DNA of 64,000 nt from Cryptomeria japonica (taxonomy: Eukaryota > Streptophyta > Pinopsida > Cupressales > Cupressaceae), in assembly GCF_030272615.1 (NCBI RefSeq), contig NC_081408.1, positions 768,889,336 to 768,953,335 of the forward strand, read 5' to 3'. Made by a program: the position numbers and the translations under genes. The notes under the pieces were generated by a model. It did no database searches. It saw only the letters and a list, made by a program, of their open reading frames with translations, and was not told where the DNA came from. Below, piece after piece: positions 33,926 to 47,200 of the stretch (its first letter is position 1; the number at the start of each line of letters is the position of its first letter).

Positions 33926-36739
33926 TGTTGTGCGAATCGCACACCCATCCCCGTCTTGGACAGGGACCCCCTGGTTTGTGCCTTTCTGTCTTTGTGGAAA
34001 AGGAAGGGGATATGAAGGGTCAAGTTGGTGAGTGATGGAGTCTGGAATGTCATCTTGATCTTCAAATGCCTTGAAATTTGGCTAAGTTTGGAATGTCTTG
34101 ATCCTGAAATTTGACTAAGTCTGGAAAACTGAGGAATCCTCCAAAAACTAGAATTTGCAATATAACTCCTAGAGGTCCGAAACCACTCTCAAACATCCTG
34201 ACAATATATATAAGGAAATGTCACTTATACTTAAATGTTATATTCCATAAAATGATCCTTCGACGAGAGCGAAATGTTGCAAAAAGACTCCAGAGGTCTG
34301 AATTTCACTTAAAATGCCCAATTTTGGACCCTGGTGCAAAAAGTTGAAAAAGTGAAATGTTGCAAAAAGGTGCTTTAGGTCCAAATTTCACTTAAAGTTC
34401 CCCAATTTCGGACCTTGGGGCAAAAAGTTGAAAAAGTGAAATGTTGCAAAAAGGTGCTTTAGGTCCGAATTTCACTTAAGTTCCTCAATTTCGGACCCTG
34501 GGGCAAAAAGTTGAAAAAGTGAAATGTTGCAAAAAGGTTCTTTAGGTCCGAAAATGCTTGGAAAGTTGCAAAAAGCCCCTAGAGGTCCGAATTTCACTTA
34601 AAGTTCCCCAATTTCGGACCCTAGGGCCGAAACTCGAAGTTGTGCAAATTCGCCAAAAGGTGGTTTAGGTTCGAAAATGCCTCCAGTTCGCCAAAAGTTC
34701 AAACACTCTGAAATTCTTCTAAATTTGCCAAAAGGGGCTTAAGGTCCAAAATCTGGGTAAATTCGCCAAAAGGTGGTTTAGGTCTGAAAATGCCTCCAGT
34801 TCGCTAAAAACGTGATGAATGCTCTGAAATTCGCCATAGAGCCCAAAGTCGCAACGCATAAGGCAAGCATGGGGATTCGAGATTGGTAAATTCCCCATTC
34901 CTCCGAAGAACACAACGCAAAAAGTGTAATAGACAACAACGTGTGAAAAAACGCAGAGTTCGTGATTTGGAAGATGGAGACGTAAAGTTTAAAGTCTGCA
35001 AAAGTGCCCCCCCATTCTCTGAAATCCAGAAAATGCATGAGTGTTAGGATTTTAAAATTTGCAGGAGCTCTTCAAACCTCCAAGAGTCACGCTATAAGAA
35101 GTTTTCAAAACGCCATAAACCCATTCAAAACAGCCAAGACTCCAAAGGTAAAATCGCACAGAAGTAAATCCCCCAAACACTATCAAGACCAAGGATCAGA
35201 TTTCACATTCGAAGAGAAAGGAGAAGCATTTTCAAGACACGTCCCACAAAGAGCTTCTCAAGCCAGACGTTGTAGTTAAATTTAGTATTTGTTAAATTAA
35301 TTAATTAAGTTTTCAAATTGATTTAATGAAATAAAATTGGTTGATTAATCGCAGGACGTCATCGTAGAACCAGGAGAAGGCCTCAAATGCAAATCAAGAA
35401 AGGATCGCAATCCAAGGCCAAGCGTTGGAAGCTGGAGGAGAAAGATGCAATGCAGGATCAAAGCGATGAAGAATTGGGAAGCGTGCCACAACCTGAACCA
35501 CAGAGTTGAAGTCCACCAGCAAGATTAAAGACAAAAAGCAAAAGAACACTCAAAATATGCATTCTCAAGAAAGTGCACAGCTGGATTTAAGTCCAGAAAT
35601 TCAGTTTTAAAACTGAAATTGCTTTATTGTAAACTGCCTATGGGTCCTGTGCAAGATATTTTTGTGGACAACTATTCCCAACCACTAAGAAGATCGGATA
35701 GACTCAAATTAAAGCCAAAAGTGGCAGGTAGTTGAAATTGTGGTTGAATGGATGACTGAGAATTAATTGGGCATAGGATAAAGCTGCCAGCTTCTAAGAA
35801 GGCAGATCAGGACCCTTGGATGCAGTCCATCCTGGCCTCTGATTCAAAATTGTAAAACTATAAAAGGCAGAGGCCTTTCTTTTGTAAATGGTTAGATAGC
35901 TAGATGGTTAGATAATTGGAGATTGTTAGAGGGTTAGAGGGTTAGAGACTTTAGTTAGATAGTTAGATTTTAGAGTTAGAATAGGTTAGATCTTAGCAGT
36001 AGCCTAGAGATGCTGCAGAAATTGTTGTAATGGCAGTTGAAGCAAATATATGAACATTGAAATATGGTGTTTGTTGTCTTTGTTTTGGTTTGTTTGAATG
36101 GTTTCTTTCAGCTGGTTAATTCTAGAGTGCAGGGATTTTAATGGTGAAGTGTGGAGGGGTATTGGATGCATTTCTGGTTCATACCATTGGGGGTCTGCTG
36201 GTTGTAGGTCACCGTGCATGGTTAATTTGAACCCAAACTGTGCTTAGTTCAACTGCAGGTGTTCGTCTTAGGCTGTGCCAGAATTGGGTGCCTAAAACGG
36301 GTGTCTCCGGTCTGAAAATCCTTCATCCCTTGGAGCTTGCACCGTTTTTGTCTAGTTGTGAGGGTATCTCTGGCAAAACAAGAACTGGTTTATCGAAATT
36401 TGTCTACCCACTGCATCAACTGTTATCATCCTTGTCCTTAGCATTCTTGAACCCTTTCCTTTTGCTCTTTATTGCGTGATTCGAGAATCATAGCAGACTA
36501 GCTTATTGCCTATTTCACCATAAGTCCCCCTTGTGTTTCCTGCAAAACACATCAAACCACTGAGTAATCCCGCAGTCAAGACCTGACAAGCGAAACCTTG
36601 AGGTCGTCCCCTTTGATCAAACAAAAAATAGCATTAGGGACTTCCTTATCTCAAGAGAGGATAGGATACTCAGCAAGTTTATTCTATTCTGCGTTGGCCG
36701 TATGGAGTTTGCAGCAATGCGATTTCAGAAACGTCAACA
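33926..36739 (+). mobile_element. Solo LTR G (2814 bp)
   Basis: Starts TGTTGTGCG and ends CGTCAACA, inserted in F's left LTR. The flanks are GATAG and AATAG; the uninterrupted right LTR reads GATAG at this site, so the target duplication is five bases with one later change. No internal domain. It belongs to the same family as solo LTR H, in the opposite orientation. It holds an 84-bp tandem repeat. Later stretches (35000-36600) show short open frames without homology. Confidence 0.85.
34271..34640. repeat. 84-bp tandem repeats in solo LTR G
   Basis: GAAATGTTGCAAAAAG recurs at 34271, 34353, 34437 and 34521 (steps 82, 84, 84), each followed by TTTAGGTCCGAA and TTTCACTTAA variants. Related half-units continue to about 34830. 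Confidence 0.8.
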
Positions 36740-37595
36740 AATAGCAATCTGGTGGAAGCCGTGTGGGTATGTTACCGTGGATTGCTGTGAGAGCATAATA
36801 CAATCTTCATAATTTCTTAAGACATATCGGGTGCGGATGTCAGACGCGGAGACCAGAGCACACTCTCTAATGTCTTATGAATGTATCAGGCGTGATCGAC
36901 GATTGCAGAGATGATAATCTTCATATTCTATATGATCAATCAAGGAGTGCACAAAAACCAGTGGGTTTATCAATGCTTGTAATGGGGTGTACATCCTGGA
37001 CGATGAGACAGAGAATACGATCATCACGTATTGACAGATAGAAGGCCGATATCGGGAATGTGAACTTGTGACGAGTCAAGTATTTCATAGTGCCATTGCG
37101 TGAAGAATGGCGATCAAGTCACAATTACTGACGCGGGAGGACTATAATCATCTTACAAAAACTGTGGACCAACCTTGGTGGAATCCGTAAGACTCAACAA
37201 AGACACTTCGGAGGGAAGCAGTGGTACGGGTTGGAACAGAGGTCTCACACATGGACAGCCAGGGAGCGAACGCTGATGTTACTGGAGGATCACAGCCAGC
37301 AAGTTGGCATTGATGTCATCGTAATTGAGAAGGTGCACACTGAAAAGCTTAACTATCTGATAATTGAAATTGTATGAAGGCTGTCAATCTTATTGTGTTG
37401 AATAACAAGTTCAGGGGGTTGAATTAATACTGTAAGAGTAAATTTAAGAATTTCATATGCGTGACAAGAATCAACTGGCAAAACTACATAGTATTCTACT
37501 GTATAAACTGATCATACACATTGTCTGGGATCTTTTTCTGCATAATCTCGATATATGCATTATGTGTAATAAATGTTTAATAAGGAATTTTACAG

Positions 37596-37609
37596 TGGTA
37601 TCAAAGCCT
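37596..37609 (+). promoter_or_regulatory. Primer binding site of gypsy F
   Basis: TGGTATCAAAGCCT, one base after the LTR. It resembles the initiator tRNA-Met site TGGTATCAGAGCC with one change; the right-hand copy at 52122 keeps the standard form. Confidence 0.85.
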
Positions 37610-37819
37610 TTATATCCTGCTAGCCTGTAGGGTATTAAAACTTCTTGGAAACTTAATGCACACTTGAGTATGCACCCGAGGAATTATAATTTCCGAAGTA
37701 CTAGGGCCTGACAAAACCGGTTTGCAAACTCCCCTTTAGCACAAAATAGTTCATCTATTCCATTTGAAATTGAGGATAGCCATACAGAAACAGACGAGGA
37801 AATTATTTTTGAAACCAAC

Positions 37820-40800
37820 ATGGGAGACCCGGATAACAATAGGGATTTATTGGCCACATTGATCAGAAGTCAGCAAGATATGCAGGATAATGTTAATAGA
37901 ATGACCAACTTGATGACCCAGTTTATGGCTAATAATATCAATCAACACCAAAATAATGGAAGACAGAATAATCAACATCAAAATAATGGGGGAAACAATG
38001 GGGGTAGAGATGAACAGTCAGTAAATAATCAACCAGAAAGGACTAGAACAACAAGACCATTTATGCCTACATTTACTACTAGAAACCAGCCACATGAAAA
38101 TGAACCTACAATAAGAGAAATTCAAGAAGAAATACATCAAGACTGGTTAGGTTCCGGTGAAGAATTCAGATCATCAATGACATTCAGAGAATATTTAGAT
38201 GTCAGAATGAAACATAGGCCCAGAGGACAGCGATGAAATAACAGTGAATTACAAAGGAAAATTGGAAAGATGTCCCTTCCTTATTTTGATGGTTCAAGAA
38301 AGACAACTGCACGGGCTTGGGTGCAAAAACTAGATACATACTTTCAATTAAACCCTATGATGGAAGAAGAAGCAATTAAATATGCTGCACTACATCTTGA
38401 TGGTGTAGCACATGAATGGTGGCATCATGGACAAATAACCGTCGGCCATAATTTGATAGGCACTTATGTTGAGTTTACTGAGAAACTTATTGATAGATTT
38501 GATTCTAAAGACCCTGAATTACACCTTAAGGACTTGACTCAACTTAAGCAAACTGGATCTGTGGAACAATATATCTCTGAATTTGAAAAATTGGCTGTCT
38601 TAGTTATTGAAATTTCAGAAAGACATAAGATTGTGATATTTATAGATGGGTTGTCTGACTCCCTCAAAGGGTGGGTTAAATCCTTAAACCCCCTTACTTT
38701 ACAAACAGTTGTCAAAAGGGCAAGAGAATTGGAACCATCCTCAAAAGGAAATTTTTTTAACAAAGGACCACCTCCTAAACTGGAAAAAGACAAACAACCT
38801 TTCAACAAAGATGATTTCCTTAAAAACAAGCTAGATAAAGAGGAAAGAGAAGAGCTCAGAAGGAAAAAATTATGTTTCAGTTGTAGGGAAGCATGGCAGC
38901 CAGGACACAAATGTTTAGGGAAGGGGAAAATTCATTACATTGAAGTTATGTCTGATAGCGAGGATGAAGAGAATGTTGATCCTAACATAGAACAGACACC
39001 ACAAAACACTGAGTCAGGAACAGGTACCAATCAAGGAGAAGGGTTAATAGCATCCACGACAGGAACCCCACATTATAATATTTTCAGAGTTAGAGGAGTT
39101 TTGAATGGATAACGTGTAATTGTTATGCTTGATATTGGTTCTACTCATAATTTTATAGATTCAACACTCGTAGAAAAATGTGGTTTGCGGACATAAAAAT
39201 ATGAGGGATTTGATGTTAGAGTAGCAGGTGAACTAATTTGTCTAGCACTTGTAAAGTTCCTAAATTGAATATTACTCTTGCCAATTACACTGTTACTGAT
39301 GATTTCTATGTGATTGATTTGGCTAACACTAATGTTATTCTGGGCATACAGTGGATGGAAACATTAGATGAATATACACAGAGCTTTAAAAGAATGGAAT
39401 TCTCTTTTAAAATTGATGATAAGAAAGTAGTCCTTCGTGGTATGTCTAACAGTGGGCCTAGGATTGTCAGTGCGAAAAGAATGGAAGCTATTTTCAGACA
39501 TGGAGATGTGGCATGGTCAGCACAATGTTTAATCTCCAATAGGGTATTAGGTTTTGAATCTAAATCTTATCAAGCTGATTTGTTAACAGTATTAAATTCA
39601 CATCATTTGGTTTTTAATGATATTCCTCCAGGAGTCCCACCTGATAGAGGTTTTGAACATGCTATTGAATTAGAAGAAGGTGCTAAACCAGTGATTACTA
39701 CTCCTTATAGACACCCTAAAACATTCAGGGATGAAATAGAAAAAGAAATTAAGGAATTATTGGATATGGGGCACATCAGACCTAGTTCTAGTCCTTTTGC
39801 ATCCTCTGTAGTGTTGGTCAAAAAGAAGGATGGAACTCTTCGAATGTGTATTGATTACAGAGCCCTTAACAAAAAAACAATAAAAAACAGGTACCCAATT
39901 CCTCGAATTGATGAATTGTTAGATGAATTGCATGGTGCTATCTATTTTTCTAAAATTGATTTGAGATCAGGGTATCATCAAATTAAGTTAAGAGAACAAG
40001 ACATTCATAAAACTGCTTTCCGTTGTCATTATGGCCATTATGAATTCTTGGTTATGCCATTTGGTCTAACAAATGCTCCGGCAACATTTCAGTCCTATAT
40101 GAATCATATTTTTAACAAATAGTTAAGGAAATTTTTGCTAGTATTCTTTGATGATATATTGATTTATAGCAAAATGTGGGAAGAGCATTTGAAACATATT
40201 GACATAATTCTTGGATTTATGGAATCACAATCATTGTATGCGAAGGCATCTAAATGTGAATTTGGAATGACTGAAATTTTGTATTTAGGGCATATGATCA
40301 GTGCAATAGGGGTACAGGTCCATCAAGAGAAGATAAGAGCCATTTTGGAGTGGCCACCACCACGGAACCTTACAGAGTTAAGGGGATTCTTTGGCTTATG
40401 CAGTTATTACAGGAGATTTGTCAGAGGTTTTTCACAGCTTGGGGCACCCTTGACAGATCTTACCAAAAAGGGGGCATTCAGATGGACTGAGGAAGCTCAA
40501 CAGGTATTTGAGAAACTCAAAGAGGTAATGAGTTCTTGCCCAGTACTTGCTCTTCCAGATTTTAATCAGCCTTTTGTGTTGGAATGTGATGCTTTCAGTG
40601 ATGGAATAGGGGCAATTTTAATGCAAAACAAACATCCTATAGTTTATGAAAACAGGAAACTTAATAAACTTGAGAAATTATATTCCATCTATGATAAAGA
40701 AATGTTGGCTATCATGCATGCATTGACAAAATTTAGGCAGTATTTGGTTGGTAGTAGATTTGTGGTGAAAACTGACCATAACAGTCTGAGATATTTCTTG

Positions 40801-42361
40801 GGACAAAAAGATTTGAATGACAGGCAACAGAAGTGGATCAGTAAAATTCAAGCTTATGATTTTGAGATTGAATATGTGAAAGGTAAAAATAATGTTGTTG
40901 CTGATGCTTTATCCAGAAGGCCTGAAATCAATGCGTTATCTGTTGTAACAGCTGATTGGAAATCTTTATTGTTGGTTGAGTATTCAAAGGATTCTTTTGC
41001 ATGTGATTTGTTAGATGGTAATATACAGGATGATAACTATGAAGTTATTAATGATGTTATTTATTACAAAGACAGGATTTATTTAACTTCAGGATTGAAG
41101 TTAAAAGAGAGAATTCTCCAATCTATGCATGATATTACTCTAGCAGGGCATCCAGGATACTTCAAAACATATCGACAGGTAAGAGAAAGGTTCACTTGGA
41201 AAGGCTTAAAAAACAATGTTCTACGCTATGTCAAAGAATGCACCACCTGCTAGCAAAATAAAGCAGAACAAACATATCCTGCCGGTTTATTACAGCCACT
41301 ACCTATACCAGATCAGAAATGGGAAAGTATATCCATGGATTTCATCACAGGTTTACTGAAATCCCAAGGTAAAGATTGTATATTTGTTGTGGTTGATAGA
41401 TAACTAAATTTGCACACTTCTTCGCTATCACTACAGAATTTACAACAGTTCAGATTGCAGAATTATTTTTCCGAGAGGTTTTCCGTTTGCATGGTTTACC
41501 GAAAACTATAATCAGTGACAGAGATAGCAGATTTTTGAGCATATTTTGGGGGCAACTTTTTAGATTGATAGGTACAGAGTTGAATCATAGTACCAGCTAT
41601 CATCCGCAAACCGATGTACAGACGGAAATAGTGAATAAGTGGATCGAAGGGTATCTTCGTAACTATGTAGCCGGTCATCAGAAGGCTTGGGTTTGTTGGT
41701 TATATCTGGGTGAATATTGTTATAATACTACCTTTAATATGTCAATTGGTATGTCTCCTTTCAAAGCACTATATGGCTACAATGTACTCTCTTTTCTTGA
41801 CCTGGCTTTTGAACAGAGCAATGTACCTAAAACTCGCGATTGGCTCCAAGAAAACCAAGACATTTTGGCAACCCTTAAAGAGAATTTGCAATGTGCTCAG
41901 AATCAACCGAAAATCTATGCAGACAAAAAGCGAGTTGAATGTCATTTTGAAGTGGGGGATTTGGTATTTCTCAGGTTGCAACCTTATAGGCAAACTTCTC
42001 TCAAACGGAGTGGGTCTAAAAAGTTAAAACCGCAATTTTATGGTCCCTATCAGGTAATCCGGAAGGTTGGAGCAGTTGCTTATGAACTTGATCTTCCACT
42101 AAATAGTAAGATACACAATGTATTCCATGTGTCTTGTCTCAAGAAAGCTCTGGGACAACAAGTGTCAGTGTCCAAAGATTTACCTCCTTTGAATGATGAA
42201 GGTAAGCTCAAAATGATACTAGAAGTGATTTTGGACACACGGGATAGGCAACTGCGGAACAGGACCATTAGAGAATACCTCATCAAATGGAAAAATATGC
42301 CTCGGGATGATGCTACTTGGGAAAATGAAAGAGTTTTGGAGTTGCTTGAGGGCAAGCAACA
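37820..42361 (+). pseudogene. Gypsy F gag-pol up to the E insertion
   Basis: In order: gag N-terminus (37820-38236, Asn/Gln-rich), capsid (38270 on, YFDGSRKTTARAWVQKLDTY), zinc knuckle CFSCREAWQPGHKC, protease with DIGSTHNFID (Thr to Ile in the catalytic triad), RT with [10 protein letters not shown], RNase H ([22 protein letters not shown]), integrase zinc region ending CTTC, core (SMDFITG, SDRDSRF, QTEIVNK) and chromodomain (REYLIKWKNMPRDDATWENE). It is close to E throughout. Stops at 38234, 39110, about 39196, 40120, 41251 and a frameshift near 41400 disable it; another frame change lies near 39235. Its product would be a capsid plus replication/integration polyprotein. Confidence 0.88.
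42357..42361. repeat. Left target duplication of element E
   Basis: CAACA, identical to 50919-50923. Removing E and one copy restores F's frame (EGKQH then EAGETIMSP, stop). Confidence 0.93.
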
Positions 42362-44201
42362 TGAAATATCCCTAGCCAATTTTTTTGAAATTTTTGATCA
42401 ACTTAATTACAACAACTATATGAGTGATCAATTAGTTCTGAGAAAAAGTATTTGATTTGCTGAAGTAACCCTAACCAGAATGGCACCGTGTAGATGAGCA
42501 TTGGTCAGAGGATCTTAGTTGCTTATGCAAAGAACTCTAACCAGTATGGCGCCGGGATGGCGAGCATTGGTCAGAGGATCTTAGTTGCTTATGCAAAGAA
42601 CTCTAACCAGTATGGCGCCGGGATGGCGAGCATTGGTCAGAGGGTCCCTGAAATCTAGAACTGGAAGGAACTCAACGCCAAGTATGTGCTACCCACTCCA
42701 GACGGATAGGGGCTACCATATGACGGAGTGGAACTTAAATGCTTGAATTTAAGTGATTACAGAAATTAAAAAGACACTCGACATCCAGGATGTGCTTTCA
42801 ATCCCAACAGGGAGAGGAGCTACCATAGGATGGAGGTAGATAAGATAAGTTTGGTTAGCTTGACAATTACAACCAAGATCATAGTTCAAGACTGCCAGTA
42901 CTACTGGCCAGATTACAATCAAAAGAAATTCTTTCACAACTCCCCTTTTTGAAGAGAGTTTCTGATTCAACATAAATCTGCACATTCAACCGCGAACCCA
43001 TGGATCACTGCCAACAGCTCATTTATTCCTCGTACGATCTTCTTTCCTCCGGAAACTAGTTGCAAAATGCCTTGGTGACATGGAAACCTGCGAAAGACTC
43101 AAACAACACTGCAAAACCCTCACAATGAAAAATGGCACGATTTCCAATGCATTTAAAATGGTACGGCTGGCTGCAAAATACGATTTGTCATTAAAATTAA
43201 ATGCATGAACCAAACTTGCTGAAACCCTAGGAAATGCAACGCCTATGTGAGGCAAATGCAAAGAACTAATACCCACAATGCAATTTTTTTGTATTTTCTG
43301 GTTGTGAACAAAACATGAAATTAGTCGCGGGAATTCTAGATGCAGAAAACTGAATGAACTATAAGCCTAAATGATTACAATGAAAACTCTGATGATAAAC
43401 TACGGCTAAATGCAATTACATAGAGAATATAAACACCCTAGTTGCTATCTTTCAAGCAAGAAGAGATGCCTATGCTAGAAGGCTTCCATTCCTTGAAGCA
43501 TGTCCAGAGCCAGACGGCTGCCCAAATACAAATTCTGCCAAAAGATCCCTTCAATCCTCCCAAGACTCCAATAAATAGCTTCACTTGCCTCCTCAAAACC
43601 CTAATTCGATTTCCAAGGCAAACCCTAATCCCCTCCTCAACATGGCGCCATCACACCTAGCCAAAAGTCAATGAAATAATATAAAAATATCACCTTGGTA
43701 AGTTTCGCCATGTTTTGACTTTGGCCAAGGATAAAATATTAACTAAATCTTCCATGAGGGCGCCACCCATAAAGTCCCCCTTTTAAGTGATGTTTTTAAG
43801 TTGTTGGACTAGGCCAAGGGGGGGTAAGCAACTTTATAATTATAATGATTATTTAATTAAAATAAAGTTACTTGACCACACAACTCCAAAATCTGAAGCT
43901 AGAACCTGACCATACTCCTGGAGTTAACTGAACAGGATGTAGAGATTGCCCGATGCCACGCGAGCCCTGCCAAAAATAGAACTTACTAAAAATAGTAAAT
44001 TTTGAAAACTGCTCCAAAAACTGAGATGAAGACATCGTTGCGAAGCCCTCTGAACCATCAGAAAAAGCCGACGATGAACCCATCCAAAAAAACCTCCTCA
44101 AAAATAGGAAACCCTAATTTTACCCTCCGACTGGCCTCCGAGCTTCCTAGAAAGAGACCAACGGTTGCAGAAAGGATCAGGTTTGAGAAGGGGACATTAC
44201 A
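42362..44201 (-). repeat. Element E 3' LTR
   Basis: On the plus strand TGAAATATCCC...GGGGACATTACA; on the minus strand it begins TGTAATGTCCCC. Essentially identical to 49079-50918. It contains three 66-bp tandem units (starting near 42473, 42539, 42605: AACCAGTATGGCGCCGGGAT). Short open frames inside have no homology. Confidence 0.93.
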
Positions 44202-47200
44202 GTCCGCCCTCCCCAAGATTGCTTGCCCTCAAGCAATCGCAACCCAGGATGCTGTAATATCTCATCATTTTCCCATGTTGCATCCTCCAAAGGTAGGTTC
44301 TTCCACTTCACTAAATATTCTCTGACAGTTCTATTCCTCAAAGAACGTTCTCTGACATCAAGTATCTCCTCGGGAACTAGAATCAATAGTCCTTCTTCGT
44401 CCAACAGTGGCAACTGTGAAGAAGCAACCACATTGTGTCCAAGTGCCTTCTTGAGGCGAGACACGTGGAAGACGTTATGCACTCTGCTATCTGAAGGTAG
44501 CTCTAATTCATAAGCTACAGCCCCAATCTTCCTGATGACCCTAAATGGTCCATAGAAGCGCGGTTTCAGCTTCTCAGCTCCACTCTTCTTGAGAGTAGAC
44601 TGTCTATAAGGTTGTAACCGGAGATAGACCATGTCCCCAACCTCAAAAGAACGCTCTACCCGTCTCTGATCAGCATATAACTTCTGCTGATTCTGTGCAA
44701 TCTGCAAATTATCCTTTAAGGACCTCATTATGTCTTGACTCTGCTGCAATAAATCCTTGGCTAAAGGGGCTTTGCTATCCCCAAACACCAAATCTGCAAA
44801 GCTGGGTGCTTCATACCCATAAAGTGCCAAGAAGGGAGACATTTTGATTGACATATGATAGGTAGAGTTGTAGCAGTACTCGCCTATATGCAGCCACTTA
44901 ACCCAAGCTTTCTGCTGCTCTGACACATAATTTCTCAAGTAGCCTTCCAGCCACTTGTTCACAACTTCAGTTTGCCCATCAGTTTGGGGGTGATAACTTG
45001 TGCTTGGAGTCAGCACAGTACCACTCATTCTAAAGACTTCCTGCCAAAATGTACTTAGGAACTTACTGTCCCTATCACTTACAATATTCTTTGGCAATCC
45101 ATGAAGCCTAAACACTTCTCGAAAAAATAAATCTGCAACTTGGGCTGCAGAAAAAGTACTAGTAATGGCAAAGAAATGAGCAAACTTAGTTAATCTGTCA
45201 ACCACCACGTAAATGCAATCCCTCCCTTGGGCCTTGGGCAACCCAGTGATGAAATCCATTGAAATGCTTTCCCATTTTTGATTGGGAATGGGAAGTGGTT
45301 GCAGCAATCCGGCGGGCAATGTATGCTCATTCTTATTCGCTTGACAAACAGGACATTCCTGAATGTAGCGTTGCACCTCCTTCTTCAGACCTTTCCAAGA
45401 AAACCTTTCGCGGATCTGCCTATAGGTCTTGAAAAAACCTTGATGGCCAGCAACTGGGATGTCATGAAAATTCACAAGGATCTTTCTTTTGAGCTTAGAA
45501 TCAGCCACCAAAAAGATTCTTCCCTTATAGTGAATCAATCCCTCAACCACCTGATACTTCTCATCATGAAAAGTACCTTCTAAAATGCTGGTTGCAAACT
45601 GATTTTTGGCATAATCAGCAAGCAACATGTCTCTCCAATCTGCAGTAAGCTCACACAATGAGCTAAGATGAGGCCGTCTGGAGAGAGCATCGGCCACGAC
45701 ATTATTTTTCCCTTTGACATATTCAATGTCAAAGTCGTAAGCTTGCAGCTTACTCACCCATTTCTGTTGCCTCTCATTTAAATCCTTCTGGTGCATAAAA
45801 TGCTTGAGGCTATTGTGGTCTGTTTTTACCACAAACTTGTTTCCCACCAAGTACTGCCTGAACTTGGCTAATGCATGCATAATGGCAAGCATTTCTTTGT
45901 CATAAATTGAATAGGATCTCTCCACACCCCTCAATTTTCTGCTCTCAAACACGATAGGGTGTTTGTCTTGCATCAGGACAGCGCCAACTCCTTCACCTGA
46001 TGCGTCACACTGCAACTCAAATGGTTTGGAAAAGTCTGGAATGGCTAGAACTGGACACGAGCTCATGATTTTCTTAAATTTATCAAACACCTCTTGAGCT
46101 CTTTCGGACCAAACAAAGGCCCCCTTTTTGGTGAGATCAGTAAGAGGAGCTGCATTCTGGGAATACCCCTTAACAAACCTCCGATAAAAACCACATAGAC
46201 CTAGAAATCCTTTTAATTGAGTCAAGTTCTCGGGAGGTGGCCAATCCATTACTGCTTTTATTTTCTCCGGATCCACCTTTACTCCCCCAGCACTGATTAT
46301 GTGACCCAAGTACAATAACTCCTCCATTCCAAATTCACATTTGGAAGCTTTTGCAAACAAACTTTCTGACTCTAGGGTACTAAGCACTACCTCCAAATGT
46401 TTAAGGTGCTCATCCCAAGTCTTGCTGTAAATCAGGATGTCATCAAAAAATATCAGCACAAATTTCCTTAACTGATTCTGAAAGACACGGTTCATGCAAG
46501 ACTGGAAGGTGGCTGGAGCATTAGTCAACCCAAAGGGCATGACTAGGAATTCAAAATGGCCATAGTGGCATCTGAAGGCTGTCTTTTCCACGTCAGATCC
46601 CCTCATTCGAATCTGGTGGTAGCCCGACCTCAGATCGATCTTCGAAAAGAACTTGGCCCCATGTAACTCATCAATGAGTTCATCAATTCTGGGAATGGGG
46701 TATCTATTTTTGATGGTGCTTTGATTCAAAGCACGATAGTCCACGCACATGCGCATGGTCCCATCTTTTTTCTTAACAAGCACTACTGCTGAAGCAAAGG
46801 GACTCTTGCTTGGGCGAATGAAACCCATCTCCAGGAGTTCTTGAATATTCCTTTCTATTTCATCCTTCTGCCTCTTTGGATACCGGTATGGAGTTGTGAT
46901 CACTGGTTTAGCTCCTTCCTTGAGCTCTATAATGTGTTCTGAACCCCGTTCAGGGGGAGGTCCAGGAGGCAAGTCGGCGAAAACTGCACTCTTCTTTGCA
47001 AGCAGAGACTGGATATCAGGAGGTTGATCACGCTTAGCCTCAATGGGACTTGCAGGGAGGATCATACATTCGGCAACCCATTCAACTTGATCATGACGGA
47101 TCAGTCTTGCCATTCTTTTGAATGACACCACTCGCGGACCTCCATTAGACATGCCTCTTAGAACTACTCTCTTCCCATCTGATTGAAACTTTAACTCCAT

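Larger units (their letters stand above)
33599..37594 (+). repeat. Gypsy F left LTR, interrupted by solo LTR G
   Basis: Starts TGTTCCCCTAATAAAC and ends GGAATTTTACA before the PBS. Segments 33599-33925 and 36740-37594 align to the right LTR; the rest is solo LTR G. Confidence 0.88.

Noticed and set aside
34900-36500. Open frames at 35004-35279 and 36240-36479
   Set aside because: They lie inside solo LTR G and show no homology.
38539-38910. Antisense open frames across gag and pol of F, E and D
   Set aside because: Shadows of the real coding strand.
43442-43660. Open frames repeated at 43442 and 50159 (and similar pairs)
   Set aside because: Duplicated only because the E LTRs are identical; no known domain and no start context.
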